A stretch of DNA of 64,000 bases from Plantago ovata. Taxonomy: Eukaryota > Streptophyta > Magnoliopsida > Lamiales > Plantaginaceae. This document shows positions 35,843 to 47,997 of this stretch, piece after piece. The notes beneath the pieces are model-generated. The model was not told where the DNA came from, made no database searches, and was given only the letters and a program-made list of their open reading frames with translations. The DNA lies in assembly GCA_028274465.1 (NCBI GenBank), contig CM051458.1, forward strand, positions 19,669,566 through 19,733,565, read 5' to 3'. How positions within the stretch are numbered: position 1 is the first letter of the stretch; the number at the start of each line of letters is the position of its first letter. Both the position numbers and the translations under genes were made by a program.

Positions 35843-36644
35843 CTATCTTTTCCTTCTGAGGGTACTAGACTTCCCCTTCATGATTATCCTTCTCGTGCTT
35901 TGATCCTGTGAATAAGAGTGAACATAGACGTTAAGACCATTGTAATCAATAGTGTTGGAAGTATCGGGTGGATCAGGTGGATCAGATATGGCTTGCAACA
36001 CATGTTGCTTGCCTTCCACTTCGATAGTGCAAGTCCTTTGGTAGATGTCCATTACGGAGCGTAGCTTAGTCAAGAATGTTCTTCCTAAGAGTATGACATC
36101 CCCTGTTCCTGGTGCTGATGCTGGCATAATTACAAAATCGGTGTAGACAGAGGCTCCACCAATTTTGACTAATACATTCTTCACAACGCCTTCGGGTTTC
36201 ACAAGGGATCCATCCGCCAGTTGCACAATAGCCTTATGCACAGTTAGTTCTCCAAGGTTACTTTTCTCGAAAACGTTCAAAGGGAGCACATTAGAGTAGG
36301 ATCCAGTGTCTAGTGTGGCTCGGACATCTTCAAGCTCCCCAAACCCGACCTTAACATCGAAACTTTGAGGGAGTGGCTCGGGATCCTCTTGCTCCTCTTC
36401 ACTCTTGTTAGTACCAAGGTCCTTTTCTTCTTCTTCGGCCTGTGGGGGTAGTTCCCTCTTGCAACTCTCGCATATAGCAACCTTCTTGATGGTGATTTCA
36501 ACAGGTAGATCACCCACTAAGTTAATGGACAATGACTTCTCAGTGTTGCTAGGCAGTTGGCCTTGCTCCCTACTTGCTCCTGGGTCGATAAACTCTTGCA
36601 ACTTTTGATGGGCAAGCCTAGTGCTCTCTTCCAACTTATCAAGC
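35843..36644 (-). pseudogene. Athila-like gag C-terminus and protease
   Basis: On the minus strand this continues the gag frame after removal of the Copia element and one CAAGC. An acidic linker leads to a retropepsin-type domain with the active-site motif RATLDTGSYSNVLPLNVF, then VVKNVLVKIGG, FVIMPAS and the C-terminal VILLGRTFL motif. DTG is intact. The frame ends in a short basic tail (STLRRKR). Its role is to mature the gag polyprotein. The usual downstream reverse transcriptase is missing. Confidence 0.85.
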
Positions 36645-38326
36645 TGTTAGGAAACTTGTAATTTTGATGAGCAATTAACCATGCTAAATTAAGAACAGTC
36701 TAGTAACTAGTACTCTTAAGGTCCATAGGAATTTAGAATTTTAAGGACATTGTAAAAGAGGAACGTTTGCTGATGACTTAGTTAGGTGTTAGATAAGTTA
36801 TTTCTTTTGTGTATGACGTATTTTATTTTCTGAGAAGAAAATAATTTATTGACACTTTAGCGTATGATGTATTTTATTTTCTGAAAAGAAAATATCTTAT
36901 TGATGCTTAGCTTTAATGAATCTTATTTTCTGAAAAGAAAATGACCTATTGAAGCATTTGCTGAAGATATATTTTGTTTTTTACAAACAAATTATTGAAG
37001 CAAATAAGAAACCGGTCAGAATCTTGAAGACTTTTGAAGATCTGAAGATTTGAAGACTTGAAGATTGCTGAAGACTGGTAAGGCACGTGTTTACTCAGAA
37101 AGTGGAATGTTCAGCAACAGCATTGCATAAGTGAAAATCTGAAAGACAGAGTAGGTTGTGCTTGCTGAAACTGAGACTGAACACTTGCTGATGAACATAT
37201 GTGACCTCTTGCTGAATGTACGAGAATTTGCGCTCCAATGTTACTGTTTGAATTCTATTCAAATGTGCATTTAATGCAAAGCTTACACGCGAAGGACATG
37301 AAGACTAGAAGACAAACAAAGTCGCTGCTGAAAGTACAAAAGCAAGATAGTGACATGTTAAGGAACAAAAGCCTTAGGATTTGAAATTTAAACGGCTCCT
37401 TACTTGCACTATAAATAGAGGTCATCCGGCAAAGAGTTGAAGTGTGTCAACAACGTGATCAAACTCTCACTTGTGCTTAAAAACTCACAAACCTTCAAAC
37501 ACTCTTACTGCCATTGATCCGTTCCAAGACTTAAAGCTTGAAAAAGCTACTTGTGAAGAAGTAGAACAAACTCGGCTAAGAAATTAGTTTAGTGTTCTTT
37601 CTTTCGAACAAGAACAAGTCTTGACACCAGAAACAATCAAACTTGTTTACTACAAAGTATTCCAAGTTGTGTTTCTTAGATTACTTGTTGTAACTGAATA
37701 AGTTATAATTAAGTCATCTCACCCCAAAACTCTCTAACTGAAAATACACCCTTTCAGGCGTTATATTCAGGGGGAACTTAATCGAGTATAGTTTTGTTGA
37801 TTAAAAGTACCAAGTTTGGTGGAGAACAAGGTTGAGTTCTCTAGTTTAGGTTGGAGACAAAGCAAGTGTGCTTTGGTTTCTGTTGAATCGCTTTAGATAG
37901 GAGATTGTAAGGAACCTCAATCATATCTTAGTGGATTCAGTCCTAAGAAGGACAAAGTTGATTAGTTGAGAGATTACGCCACTCTCAGATACCACTATAA
38001 AAGCGTTTGTGTGATTTACTTACTGCATTTAGCTTTCAACAAATTATATCTGTTTGTACACAGTCACTCACTTCACTTGCTGAAATTCTTTACTTGCTGA
38101 AAGAGCACTTATTGTTTCAAAGACTTCCGCTCTCTGATTTCAAGTATCAGCAAACCAAGCTACTGTAAAGTAACTTACGCTTGCTGAGAAAGTTAAGTAT
38201 CAGCAACCTCATTACTGAAAAGTAATAAGTATTCGCTGAGAAAGTTTTTTAAACGACGAAAGTTTGAAAAGACTATTCACCCCCCCCCCCCCTCTAGTCT
38301 TTTCTTGTTGTTTAAAGGGACCAACA
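36645..38326 (+). repeat. 5' LTR of SIRE-like copy 2
   Basis: Starts TGTTAGG after CAAGC and ends ACCAACA before the primer site. TATA box TATAAATA is at 37410-37417, and a C run near the 3' end at about 38280. Confidence 0.95.
37410..37417 (+). promoter_or_regulatory. TATA box of SIRE-like 5' LTR
   Basis: TATAAATA in the context CACTATAAATAGAGG, conserved at the same place in all three LTR copies in the window (13361, 37410, 54328). Confidence 0.75.
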
Positions 38327-38328
38327 AG

Positions 38329-38340
38329 TGGTATCAGAGC
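38329..38340 (+). other. Primer-binding site of SIRE-like element
   Basis: TGGTATCAGAGC, two bases after the 5' LTR. Confidence 0.95.
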
Positions 38341-38438
38341 AGGAGGTTCTTTAGCCTTCTGCACTGAACCTAGATCCCCTTAAGTGCTTTCCGTAAATCA
38401 CTCTCACTTGATCAGTTTGGTAGTGCTTTGATGACAGG

Positions 38439-40067
38439 ATGTCTTTAGGAAATGCTCCCTTGCTGAAGCTGGAATATTACGAGAAATGTCGAAACAACCT
38501 GATGCTACATCTTGAGGCCATTAGTGATGAGATGGTAACCGTCATTAATGATGGACCTATCAAGATCACTAAGATTGAAAGGAGTTTCCCTCACAAGACC
38601 ACTAAAGCTGGGAAGGAAACCATCCTTGGCGAACCATCAGATACTGTTGTGCCAAAACCAAGAGAGAAATGGACTTCTGACGAAGCTAAGAGATTCCGTC
38701 TTGATGGCCAAGCAAGAAACATCATCATCAGATCAACTCCGGATACCATACAGTGCAAACTGTGGGGTGCTAAGACTGCAAAGGAAGCTTGGAAAATGGT
38801 TCAAGATCTTTGTGCTGGATCTGACAAGACCAAGGAAAACAAACTTGAAGTACTTAAATTAAAGTTTCAAAACTTTAAGCAAGGTGCTAACGAGTCACTG
38901 GAAGACTTGGACTTCAGATTCACAACTCTTGTTAGTGAAATGGCAGCGCTGGGTGTTGGAAATCTTTATTCAGATTCTGAGAAAGTGGAAACTATCATCA
39001 GAAGTTTGAATCAAGAATAGATCCATAATCAGAATTTCTATTATAATCAAGGAATGCCTGACATTACACCAACAGAGTTGTTCTCTCATCTTGCTACTGT
39101 CAATTATGAGACAAAGCAAAGAGAAAATGTGTTTGCTGAAAAATCGCAAAACATTGCTCTTGCTGCAAAGCCGTCATCTTCTGAAAAGAAGAATGATAAA
39201 GAGCCTGCTGATGAAAATGCTTTAGCTGTTAAAAACATGAAGAAGTTCATCAGTCAGGAACTTGAAAGGCGAAAAGAAAAAGAGAAGTTGAAAAAGCATC
39301 TTGGTAACAACTACCATAAGTACAAGAATGATACTAGCTCGCTGAACAAGCAAGCTCAGCAAGCAACATCTTCAGAAGAACCAGCAGTTGGAAATGATCT
39401 ATGTTTTTACTGCAAAAAGCCTGGACACTTCAAAGCTAATTGTCCTTTGCTGAAAGGCAAATCTGCTGAAAAGAAGAAGAAGTTCAAAAGAGCTTTCACT
39501 GCTGAAGAAAAGAAGAAGCTTCAAGCAAAAATCGATGCATTGTGTATTGATACAAGCTCCGAAGACAGTGAGGATGAAAGTTCAGACACCGACGATGAAG
39601 AAGCCACTCTAGACGTGGAGATTGGCAAAGAAGTGTGTGGAATAGCTATGGAAGCTTATCCAGATGTGTCGAACTACGAATTCTGCCTCATGGCCGGTCA
39701 GGTAAATAACTCTACCTCTGACTCAGAATCAGAAACTGAAGACGAGATTGACCTTGACAAGATTCAAGGAGAAATCGAAAGATTTGAGAAAACTCTCAGC
39801 AAACAGCAAGAGAAACTTCAACTTGCTGAAACTCTGACCAAGCAAACTACTGAAAAGTATGTCTTGCTGAAGGAAGAGACAGAAGAAAAGGATGCTGAAA
39901 TAAGGCGTCTTAAGAAGTTAATTGCTGAGGCTGCAGAGAAAAATTCTCAAATGGCATTAGAATTGGAAGAGTATCAGTCCTCAATTCTAAAGTTACTTGC
40001 TGAAATCCAAGAAATGAAAAAGATGAAATCAATTTCAAATCCTATGTGGAAGCAAGTAATACGCTGA
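38439..40067 (+). pseudogene. SIRE-like gag, with one in-frame stop
   Basis: ATG at 38439 (MSLGNAPLLKLEYYEKCRNN) opens a Copia gag: CKLWGAKTAKEAWKMVQDL, then LKLKFQNFKQGANESLEDL and FRFTTLVSEMA. A single TAG at 39018-39020 interrupts the frame, which continues unchanged to 40067. The zinc knuckle CFYCKKPGHFKANC is at about 39402-39443. Acidic and coiled-coil segments follow (IERFEKTLSKQQEKLQLAE...). The TAG could be a CAG to TAG change or a readthrough site; the former fits the pattern elsewhere. Gag forms the particle and binds RNA. Confidence 0.85.
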
Positions 40068-40862
40068 CTGAACTAAACTCCTACTTCAGAGATTCATCTC
40101 AGAAAGAAGGTTTAGGAGCAACGTGTGAAGGTGATAACGTAGAAATCTTGAGAAAGATAAATCACCTATCTCCTTTGTACGTGCTACTGATAGTAGTCCT
40201 CCAGTAATCTATCAGTTTGGTCAAACTAAGGTTGCTGAAACATGCAATCAAGTACCTATGACCATAAAGCCCGCTGTTGCTACTCAAAGTAACAAGACTT
40301 TAAAAGGAAAACAGGTTGCTGAGAAGCAAACTGGAAAGAAAAAGAATGCCGTGAAGCATTCTGCCAAACAAGTTGCTGAAAAGCAAGTTGTTAAGACTAA
40401 AGGCAAGATTACCAAAAGTAATCAGAAGTCCTTTGCTGGCAAACCTGAATCAAGTAAGGTTGCTGAAGCTAAAGCTCAGCATTCTCCAAAGAGTGGACTC
40501 GGTTTCAAAACCAAGCAAAGTCAACTCTTTCATGAGTATAAGCAAAGTCAGCAAAGATACTTCAAAGAGATGAAGAAAGCCAAGCCTAAGAGTTCTGAAA
40601 AGACTCCCAATGTTAGGACTAGAAGGAACCTTGCTAGAAAAGAACTTACTGAAAAGTATGTTCAGTAAAAAGGTCAACAGAGCAAGACACCACATCAGAA
40701 AGTGGATTTGACCAGCACGAGTCAAAAGTCTTTCAGCTCAAATCCTCCTAGTTCCTCAGCAAGTAGAAAACAAGTCAAAGTTGAAAAACATCAGACTTGG
40801 GTTTCCACTGGACGCATTCTTGAACATGTTAATGGACATCCATCATTGGATAATTAACTTGT
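40068..40862 (+). pseudogene. SIRE-like gag-pol junction, Lys/Gln-rich, frameshifted
   Basis: Coding sequence continues in shifting frames (frameshifts near 40050 and 40180; stop at 40666). The piece 40258-40668 is very basic with repeated VAEKQ words; 40669-40860 leads to the protease with TWVSTGRI. No catalytic motif. Confidence 0.6.
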
Positions 40863-41651
40863 TTGCTCTTGATTGTGCAGACTGCAGCCACGGAGACAAA
40901 CGATGCAATCTGGCACTTTGATAGTGGTTGTGGAAAGCACATGACGGGCAACAAGAATAACCTTATAAACTATAGACGATGGTCTAAAGGTCCAACAATA
41001 AGGTTTGCTGGTGGAGGCTCCGGATCTACAAAAGGCTATGGTGATGTGAAGTTAGGATGCATAACCATTTCCGGAGTTCTTTATGTCAAAAATCTTAAGT
41101 TTAACCTTTTCAGCATGAGTCAATTTGTTGACAAAGGATACTTCATCGAAATTAAAAGTGATGAATGTAAACTTGTAGATTTTGAGACTAAAAAGGTTAT
41201 AATGATTGCAAGAAGATCAGGAGGCTTGTACACCGTTGATTGGTCTTCAGCAAACGTTGAAAAATGCCTTGTCTCAGATCATGATTGCCTTGCTGAAAAA
41301 GCATGGTTATGGCATAAACGAACAAGTCATCTAAACTTCAAGACGCTGAATAAGCTGTCTAAAAAGGCACTGGTAGTTGGACTACCTAGGGTTACTTTTA
41401 AGAAGGATGGTGTTTGCAATGCATGTCAGCAAGGAAAGCAAACCAAATCTTCTTTCAAGAACAAGGCAGTACCGTCAACTACAAAACCTTTACAACTCTT
41501 ACACATGGACTTGTTTGAATCTTCTTCAACAAGCTATGCTGGTAAGAAGTATGGTCTAGTCGTGGTAGATGACTATTCAAGATTCACTTGGGTAGTGTTC
41601 ATCAAGCACAAATCTGAAACCAAGACTGAAATACCTAACTTGCTAAAATAA
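40863..41651 (+). pseudogene. SIRE-like protease and integrase start
   Basis: The protease motif WHFDSGCGKHMTGNKNNL (DSG intact) is followed by the GAG-pre-integrase region (LWHKRTSHLNFKTLNKLSKK ... CNACQQGKQTKSSF, HHCC zinc finger) and the first integrase catalytic aspartate (LHMDLFE), then VVVDDYSRFTWVVF. The frame ends at 41649-41651 because of one extra A compared with the duplicate at 44490. From 41130 onward this sequence recurs at 43975. Confidence 0.85.
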
Positions 41652-43872
41652 GCTTGAAGTCATGAAAAATGACAAGGTAAAAGTCATAAGGACAGACCAT
41701 GGTACTGAGTTTGTAAACCAGTACATAACTGAATATTGTACCTCCAAAGGTATTCAACATCAGTTATCCTCAGTAAGGACACCACAGCAAAACGGTGTTG
41801 CTGAACGGAAGAATCGTACCCTGAAAGAAGCCGCAAGAACAATGCTTGCTGATACTGAAATAAGTGAGGCTTACTGGGTTGAAGCGATTAATACCGCCTG
41901 CTATACTCAGAATAGATGTTTGATTACTAAGGAATACAACAAAACTCCTTATGAATTGTTTGTTGGAAGACCTCCTAACATCACTCATCTAAGAGTATTT
42001 GGTTGCAAGTGTTTCGTTCTTAACAATGGTAGAGAATACCTAAGAAGATTTCAACCAAAAGCAGACGAAGCGATATTTCTTGGCTACTCCTTGCATAGTA
42101 AAGCTTATAGAGTTTACAACAAAAAGGCACAAAAGATTGAAGAATCTGTGCATGTTGTATTCTACGAAAAGTCACAAGGTGTGCCTGCTGAAGAAGAGAT
42201 ATCAGAATGTATGAAAAAGCTAATCATACATGAGCAAAGAACTGAATCTGACGCTAGGCAAATCAAGTCAATTGAACTAAATGATGATTCTGACAATGAC
42301 TCTCCTCCCCCGAGTCATGACAAGATAAATATAGTTCACGACAAAGAATTTCCAGCAAAAGATGCGGTTGCTCCGGAAGTTGCTGAAATTACGCAATCTC
42401 CAGTGCCTGCTGATGAAATACCTCAATCCAGCAATGCTGAACAAGCAGTTGCTGTCGAACAAATCTCAGCAGAGACACAAATTCCCAGTAGTACTGAACA
42501 AGTACATACTGAAGAGTCACATGCTGATGAGCAAACATATCCTGATCCAACAAACAGGAAACCTGTTAATAAATGGATTAGAGATCATCCCTCTACGGAT
42601 ATGATTGACGATATTAATAAACGCCAATTGACTAGATCCAAAGCTACTCAAGGACTTGCTGAAGAAGCAACTGTCGTAGAAGTAGAATCTTTATTCTCTT
42701 GCTTTGTATCAGAAATTGAACCTAAAACCATAGAAGAAGCTTTGAAGCATTCTGAATGGATAAAGGCAATGCAAGAAGAATTGGATCAATTTGAAAGAAA
42801 CAAAGTCTGGAAACTTGTGCCACTTGCTGAAGATAAGAAAGCTATTGGTACAAAGTGGGTGTTCAGAAACAAGCTGAGCGAGTCGGGTGAAGTAACAAGA
42901 CACAAAGCACGCTTAGTTGCTCAAGGTTACTGTCAGACTGAAGGATTGGACTATGATGAGTCTTATGCTCCAGGTACAAGATTGGATGCAATTAGGCTTT
43001 TCTTGGCCTTTGCTGCTCACAATGACTTCATTGTTTACCAAATGGATGTTAAGAGTGCATTCTTAAATGGTGAACTTGCTGAAGAAGTCTACCTAGAACA
43101 ACCCCCTGGCTTTGAACTTCCCTCAGAAATCAAGATGGTATACAAGCTTCAGAAAGCTGTATATGGTCTAAAGCAAGCACCAAGAGCATGGTATGATACC
43201 TTGGCTAAATTCTTGCTGGAAAATGGTTTCAAGAAAGGTGAAGTTGACAAAACTCTTTTTACCATGAACCATGATGGTAAATTAATCTTAGTTCAAATTT
43301 ATGTGGATGACATAATTTTTGGATCTAAGGACAAGCAACTTTGTGATGATTTTTCCAAACTCATGACTAATAAGTTTGAAATGAGTATGATGGGAAAATT
43401 GAATTATTTCCTAGGGTTGCAAGTCAAGCAACTCAAAGATGGAATATTCATAAATCAAGCAAAGTATGCGAAAGAAATGCTCATAAAGTTTAGGATCAAA
43501 GGGATGAAAACCTGAAAAGATCCCTATGAGTGTTGGTACCAAATTGGGCTATACTAAAGAGGACAAAAGTGTTGAAGAACACAAGTATAGGAAGCTCATT
43601 GGTTCCTTGTTGTATCTAACAGCAAGTAGACCTGACATTCAGTATGCTGTTGTGTGTGTGTGCAAGATTCCAATCGGATCCAAGAGAATCACACTACACA
43701 AAGGCAATTAAAATACTGAAATATGTTAAAGGTACAGTCATGTTGGATTATGGTATCCAAAAGATTCTGGACTTGAATGGTTGGCTATTCTGATGCTGAT
43801 CATGGTGGATCAACTCTTGATAGAAAAAGTACCTCTGGAACTTGTCAGTTTTTGGGTACTAGATTAATATCA
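41130..43872 (+). repeat. Left copy of 2.74-kb duplicated pol segment
   Basis: Aligns base for base with 43975-46715 apart from scattered substitutions and mostly single-base indels. Ends within two bases of the N run. Most simply an unmerged overlap of two contigs. Confidence 0.9.
41662..43515 (+). pseudogene. SIRE-like integrase core and reverse transcriptase (left of gap)
   Basis: Integrase second aspartate in [10 protein letters not shown] and glutamate in [14 protein letters not shown], then the Copia C-terminal region ([27 protein letters not shown]). A variable acidic linker leads to [48 protein letters not shown] and the catalytic [11 protein letters not shown]. It ends at a frameshift near 43500. 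The region 43526-43873 carries RNase H motifs in broken frames up to the N gap. Compared with 43975-46715 this copy has more indels, as at a poorly supported contig end. Confidence 0.85.
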
Positions 43873-43873
43873 A

Positions 43874-43973
43874 NNNNNNNNNNNNNNNNNNNNNNNNNNN
43901 NNNNNNNNNNNNNNNNNNNNNNNNNNNNNNNNNNNNNNNNNNNNNNNNNNNNNNNNNNNNNNNNNNNNNNNNN
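43874..43973. other. Assembly gap, exactly 100 N
   Basis: A run of 100 N, the usual placeholder for a scaffold join of unknown size. Sequence on its right side restarts 2.74 kb upstream of where the left side ends. Confidence 0.99.
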
Positions 43974-43974
43974 G

Positions 43975-46715
43975 GACAAAGGATACTTCATCGAAATTAA
44001 AGTGATGAATGTAAACTTGTAGATTTTGAGACAAAAAAGGTTATAATGATTGCAAGAAGATCAGGAGGCTTGTACACCGTTGATTGGTCTTCAGCAAACG
44101 TTGAAAATGCCTTGTCTCAGATCATGATTGCCTTGCTGAAAAAGCATGGTTATGGCATAAACGAACAAGTCATCTAAACTTCAAGACGCTGAATAAGCTG
44201 TCTAAAAAGGCACTTGTAGTTGGATTACCTAGGGTTACTTTTAAGAAGGATGGTGTTTGCAATGCATGTCAGCAAGGAAAGCAAACCAAATCTTCTTTCA
44301 AGAACAAGGCAGTACCGTCAACTACAAAACCTTTACAACTCTTACACATGGACTTGTTTGAATCTTCTTCAACAAGCTATGCTGGTAAGAAGTATGGTCT
44401 AGTCGTGGTAGATGACTATTCAAGATTCACTTGGGTAGTATTCATCAAGCACAAATCTGAAACCAAGACTGAAATACCTAACTTGCTGAATAAGCTTGAA
44501 GTCATGAAAAATGACAAGGTAAGAGTCATAAGGACAGACCATGGTACTGAGTTTGTAAACCAGTACATAACTGAATATTGTACCTCCAAAGGTATTCAAC
44601 ATCAGTTATCCTCAGTAAGGACACCACAGCAAAATGGTGTTGCTGAACGGAAGAATCGTACCCTGAAAGAAGCCGCAAGAACAATGCTTGCTGACACTGA
44701 ATAAGTGAGGCTTACTGGGTTGAAGCGATTAATACCGCCTGCTATACTCAGAATAGATGTTTGATTACTAAGGAATACAACAAAACTCCTTATGAATTGT
44801 TTGTTGGAAGACCTCCTAACATCACTCATCTAAGAGTATTTGGTTGCAAGTGTTTCGTTCTTAACAATGGTAGAGAATACCTAAGAACATTTCAACCAAA
44901 GGCAGACGAAGCGATATTTCTTGGCTACTCCTTGCATAGTAAAGCTTATAGAGTTTACAACAAAAAGGCACAAAAGATTGAAGAATCTGTGCATGTTGTA
45001 TTCTACGAAAAGTCACAAGGTGTGCCTGCTGAAGAAGAAATATCAGAATGTATGAAAAAGCTAATCATACATGAGCAAAGAACTGAATCTGATGCTAGGC
45101 AAATCAAGTCAATTGAACTAAATGATGATTCTGACAATGACTCTCCTCCCCCGAGTCATGACAAGATAAATATAGTTCACGACAAAGAATTTCCAGCAAA
45201 AGATGCGGTTGCTCCGGAAGTTGCTGAAATTACGCAATCTCCAGTGCCTGCTGATGAAATACCTCAATCCAGCAATGCTGAACAAGCAGTTGCTGACGAA
45301 CAAATCTCAGCAGAGACACAAATTCCCAGTAGTACTGAACAAGTACATACTGAAGAGTCACATGCTGATGAGCAAACATATCCTGATCCAACAAACAGGA
45401 AACCTGTTAATAAATGGATTAGAGATCATCCCTCTACGGATATGATTGGCGATATTAATAAACGCCAAGTGACTAGATCCAAAGCTACTCAAGGACTTGC
45501 TGAAGAAGCAACTGTCGTAGAAGTAGAATCTTTATTCTCTTGCTTTGTTTCAGAAATTGAACCTAAAACCATAGAAGAAGCTTTGAAGCATTCTGAATGG
45601 ATAAAGGCAATGCAAGAAGAATTGGATCAATTTGAAAGAAACAAAGTCTGGAAACTTGTGCCACTTGCTGAAATAAGAAAGCTATTGGTACAAAGTGGGT
45701 GTTCAGAAACAAGCTGAGCGAGTCTGGTGAAGTAACAAGAAACAAAGCACGCTTAGTTGCTCAAGGTTACTGTCAGACTGAAGGATTGGACTATGATGAG
45801 TCTTACGCTCCAGTTGCAAGATTGGATGCAATTAGGCTTTTCTTGGCCTTTGCTGCTCACAATGACTTCATTGTTTACCAAATGGATGTTAAGAGTGCAT
45901 TCTTAAATGGTGAACTTGCTGAAGAAGTCTACCTAGAACAACCCCCTGGCTTTGAACTTCCCTCAGAAACCAAGATGGTATATAAGCTTCAGAAAGCTGT
46001 ATATGGTCTAAAGCAAGCACCAAGAGCATGGTATGATACCTTGGCTAAGTTCTTGCTGGAAAATGGTTTCAAGAAAGGTGAAGTTGACAAAACTCTTTTT
46101 ACCATGAACCATGATGGTAAATTAATCTTAGTTCAAATTTATGTGGATGACATAATTTTTGGATCTAAGGACAAGCAACTTTGTGATGATTTTGCCAAAC
46201 TCATGACAAATAAGTTTGAAATGAGTATGATGGGAAAATTGAATTATTTCCTAGGGTTGCAAGTCAAGCAACTCAAAGATGGAATATTCATAAATCAAGC
46301 AAAGTATGCGAAAGAAATGCTCATAAAGTTTAGGATCAAAGAGGATGAGAAACCTGAAAAGATCCCTATGAGTGTTGGTACCAAATTGGGCTATACTAAA
46401 GAGGACAAAAGTGTTGAAGAACACAAGTATAGGAAGCTCATTGGTTCCTTGTTGTATTTAACAGCAAGTAGACCTGACATTCAGTATGCTGTTTGTGTGT
46501 GTGCAAGATTCCAATCTGATCCAAGAGAATCACACTACAAAAAGGCAATTAAAATACTGAAATATGTTAAAGGTACAGTCAATGTTGGATTATGGTATCC
46601 TAAAGATTCTGGACTTGAATTGGTTGGCTATTCTGATGCTGATCATGGTGGATCAACTCTTGATAGAAAAAGTACCTCTGGAACTTGTCAGTTTTTGGGT
46701 ACTAGATTAATATCA
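43975..46715 (+). repeat. Right copy of 2.74-kb duplicated pol segment
   Basis: Begins at the N run with GACAAAGGATACTTC, the same sequence as 41130, and is followed by unique pol sequence from 46716. Confidence 0.9.
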
Positions 46716-47090
46716 TGGTTCAGCAAGAAGCAAACGTGTGTCGCCAATTCATCTACTGAATCTGAATACATTGCAGCTGGTTGTTGCACAGCTCAAATCC
46801 TATGGATTCAGCAACAATTAAGAGATTATGGTATTTCTGCAAAGAAAACACCAATCTTTTGTGATAATACAAGTGCTATTGCAATTACGCAAAATCCTAA
46901 GTTTCACTCTAGGACCAAGCACATTGATATTAGACATCATTTCATTAGAGATCATGTGGAAAAAGGTGATATTGAGGTTGTGAAAGTAGGTACTGAAGAT
47001 CAGCTTGCTGACATCTTTACCAAGCCCCTACCGGATAATAGGTTCGCAATGCTAAGGTATAACCTTGGATTGATTGAACTACCTCAATAA
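43975..47090 (+). pseudogene. SIRE-like pol, integrase to RNase H (right of gap)
   Basis: Repeats integrase and RT and continues into a complete RNase H. The frame 45699-47090 is open for 463 codons: RT with [11 protein letters not shown], then [40 protein letters not shown] and [15 protein letters not shown], typical of SIRE-clade RNase H. Upstream frames (44348-44704, 44761-45717) are separated by one-base indels at about 44701 and 45675. Stop TAA at 47088-47090. Confidence 0.9.
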
Positions 47091-47640
47091 AGGATACACT
47101 TGGCAGAATGCTGAAACAGGTATTCAGCAAGCCAAAGTATTCCTGTCCAAAAGACCAAGTCACTGATTTCTTCTAAGAAATGATAAGTCACAACATGATT
47201 GCTGAAACAGGCATTCAGCAAGTAATTCCTTCAAAACAGGTATTTGTTAGGAAACTTGACCACTTGCTGAGACAGGCACTCAGTAAGTGAAAGAACTTAA
47301 GGATTGCTGAGACGGGTACTCAGACAATCAAAAGATACTGAAACAGGTATTCAAGTATCAAAGGAATTTTCTGAGACGGGAACTCAGAAAAAGAGCAAAA
47401 GCTCATCTCTCAGATTTTACCAAAGGATGTCTCAAGTGCAAAAGAATTTACTGATACGGGAAATCAGAAATATCTTTTAAACTTAGAAAATATGAGATAT
47501 CTAAGTAAGGGGGAACTTTCAGCAAGTATCTAGATTGTTAATTCAAACTCGCTGAAAAGATTCTTGTCTATTTCAGCAAGCAATCTATCCCTTATTACTC
47601 GGTAAAATCAATTTGTGACGTTAAGCTGGCACAGATAAAC
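47091..47640 (+). repeat. Post-pol spacer with seven covarying 17-base hairpins
   Basis: Units of the form CTGAR-ACRGGNA-YTCAG lie at 47111-47127, 47202-47218, 47267-47283, 47307-47323, 47338-47354, 47371-47387 and 47451-47467. The arms pair as CTGAA/TTCAG, CTGAG/CTCAG and CTGAT/ATCAG; only the fifth unit has a mismatch. A 14-base copy of the LTR start (TGTTAGGAAACTTG) lies at 47245-47258. No coding frame. Confidence 0.7.
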
Positions 47641-47997
47641 TCGCAATAATCATGACATGAAATTCAATCGTGGCCATTGATTAAAAGGAGTTATTAATCT
47701 AACGGCTAACAAAACAAAGAGAGAGAGTGCTCTGACGGTTTTAGTTAGTGGGCCACTACGCATTCAATGCAAAGGCTCCACTATCTCCAGTGTTTCTCTG
47801 TTTTACCCTTGCTGAGAGCTCAAATCGATTGAGTTTCTCACACACCAGAGACACTATATAAAGAAGGAGTTAGAGAAATGACAAAATTCTTTAACTCACA
47901 TTTCCTTTCTCTGCAATTTCTAGCCTGAAACTACTGTACCTCCGGTCAAAAAGCAAACTATCTCTTTTCGTACAATCTTTCTTGCTCTATATAAGAA
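47641..47997 (+). promoter_or_regulatory. Promoter-like region upstream of SIRE-like ORF2
   Basis: TATATAAAG at 47855-47863 in the context CACTATATAAAG, about 135 bases before the ORF2 ATG, followed by a pyrimidine-rich leader-like stretch. Upstream sequence has GGCCATTGATTA and ATCTAACGGCTAAC words of the kind common in plant promoters. It could drive a separate ORF2 transcript. Inferred from motifs only. Confidence 0.45.

Noticed and set aside
41130..46715. True tandem duplication within the SIRE-like pol
   Set aside because: Both copies abut a 100-N placeholder gap and the left copy is error-rich; an unmerged contig overlap is simpler.
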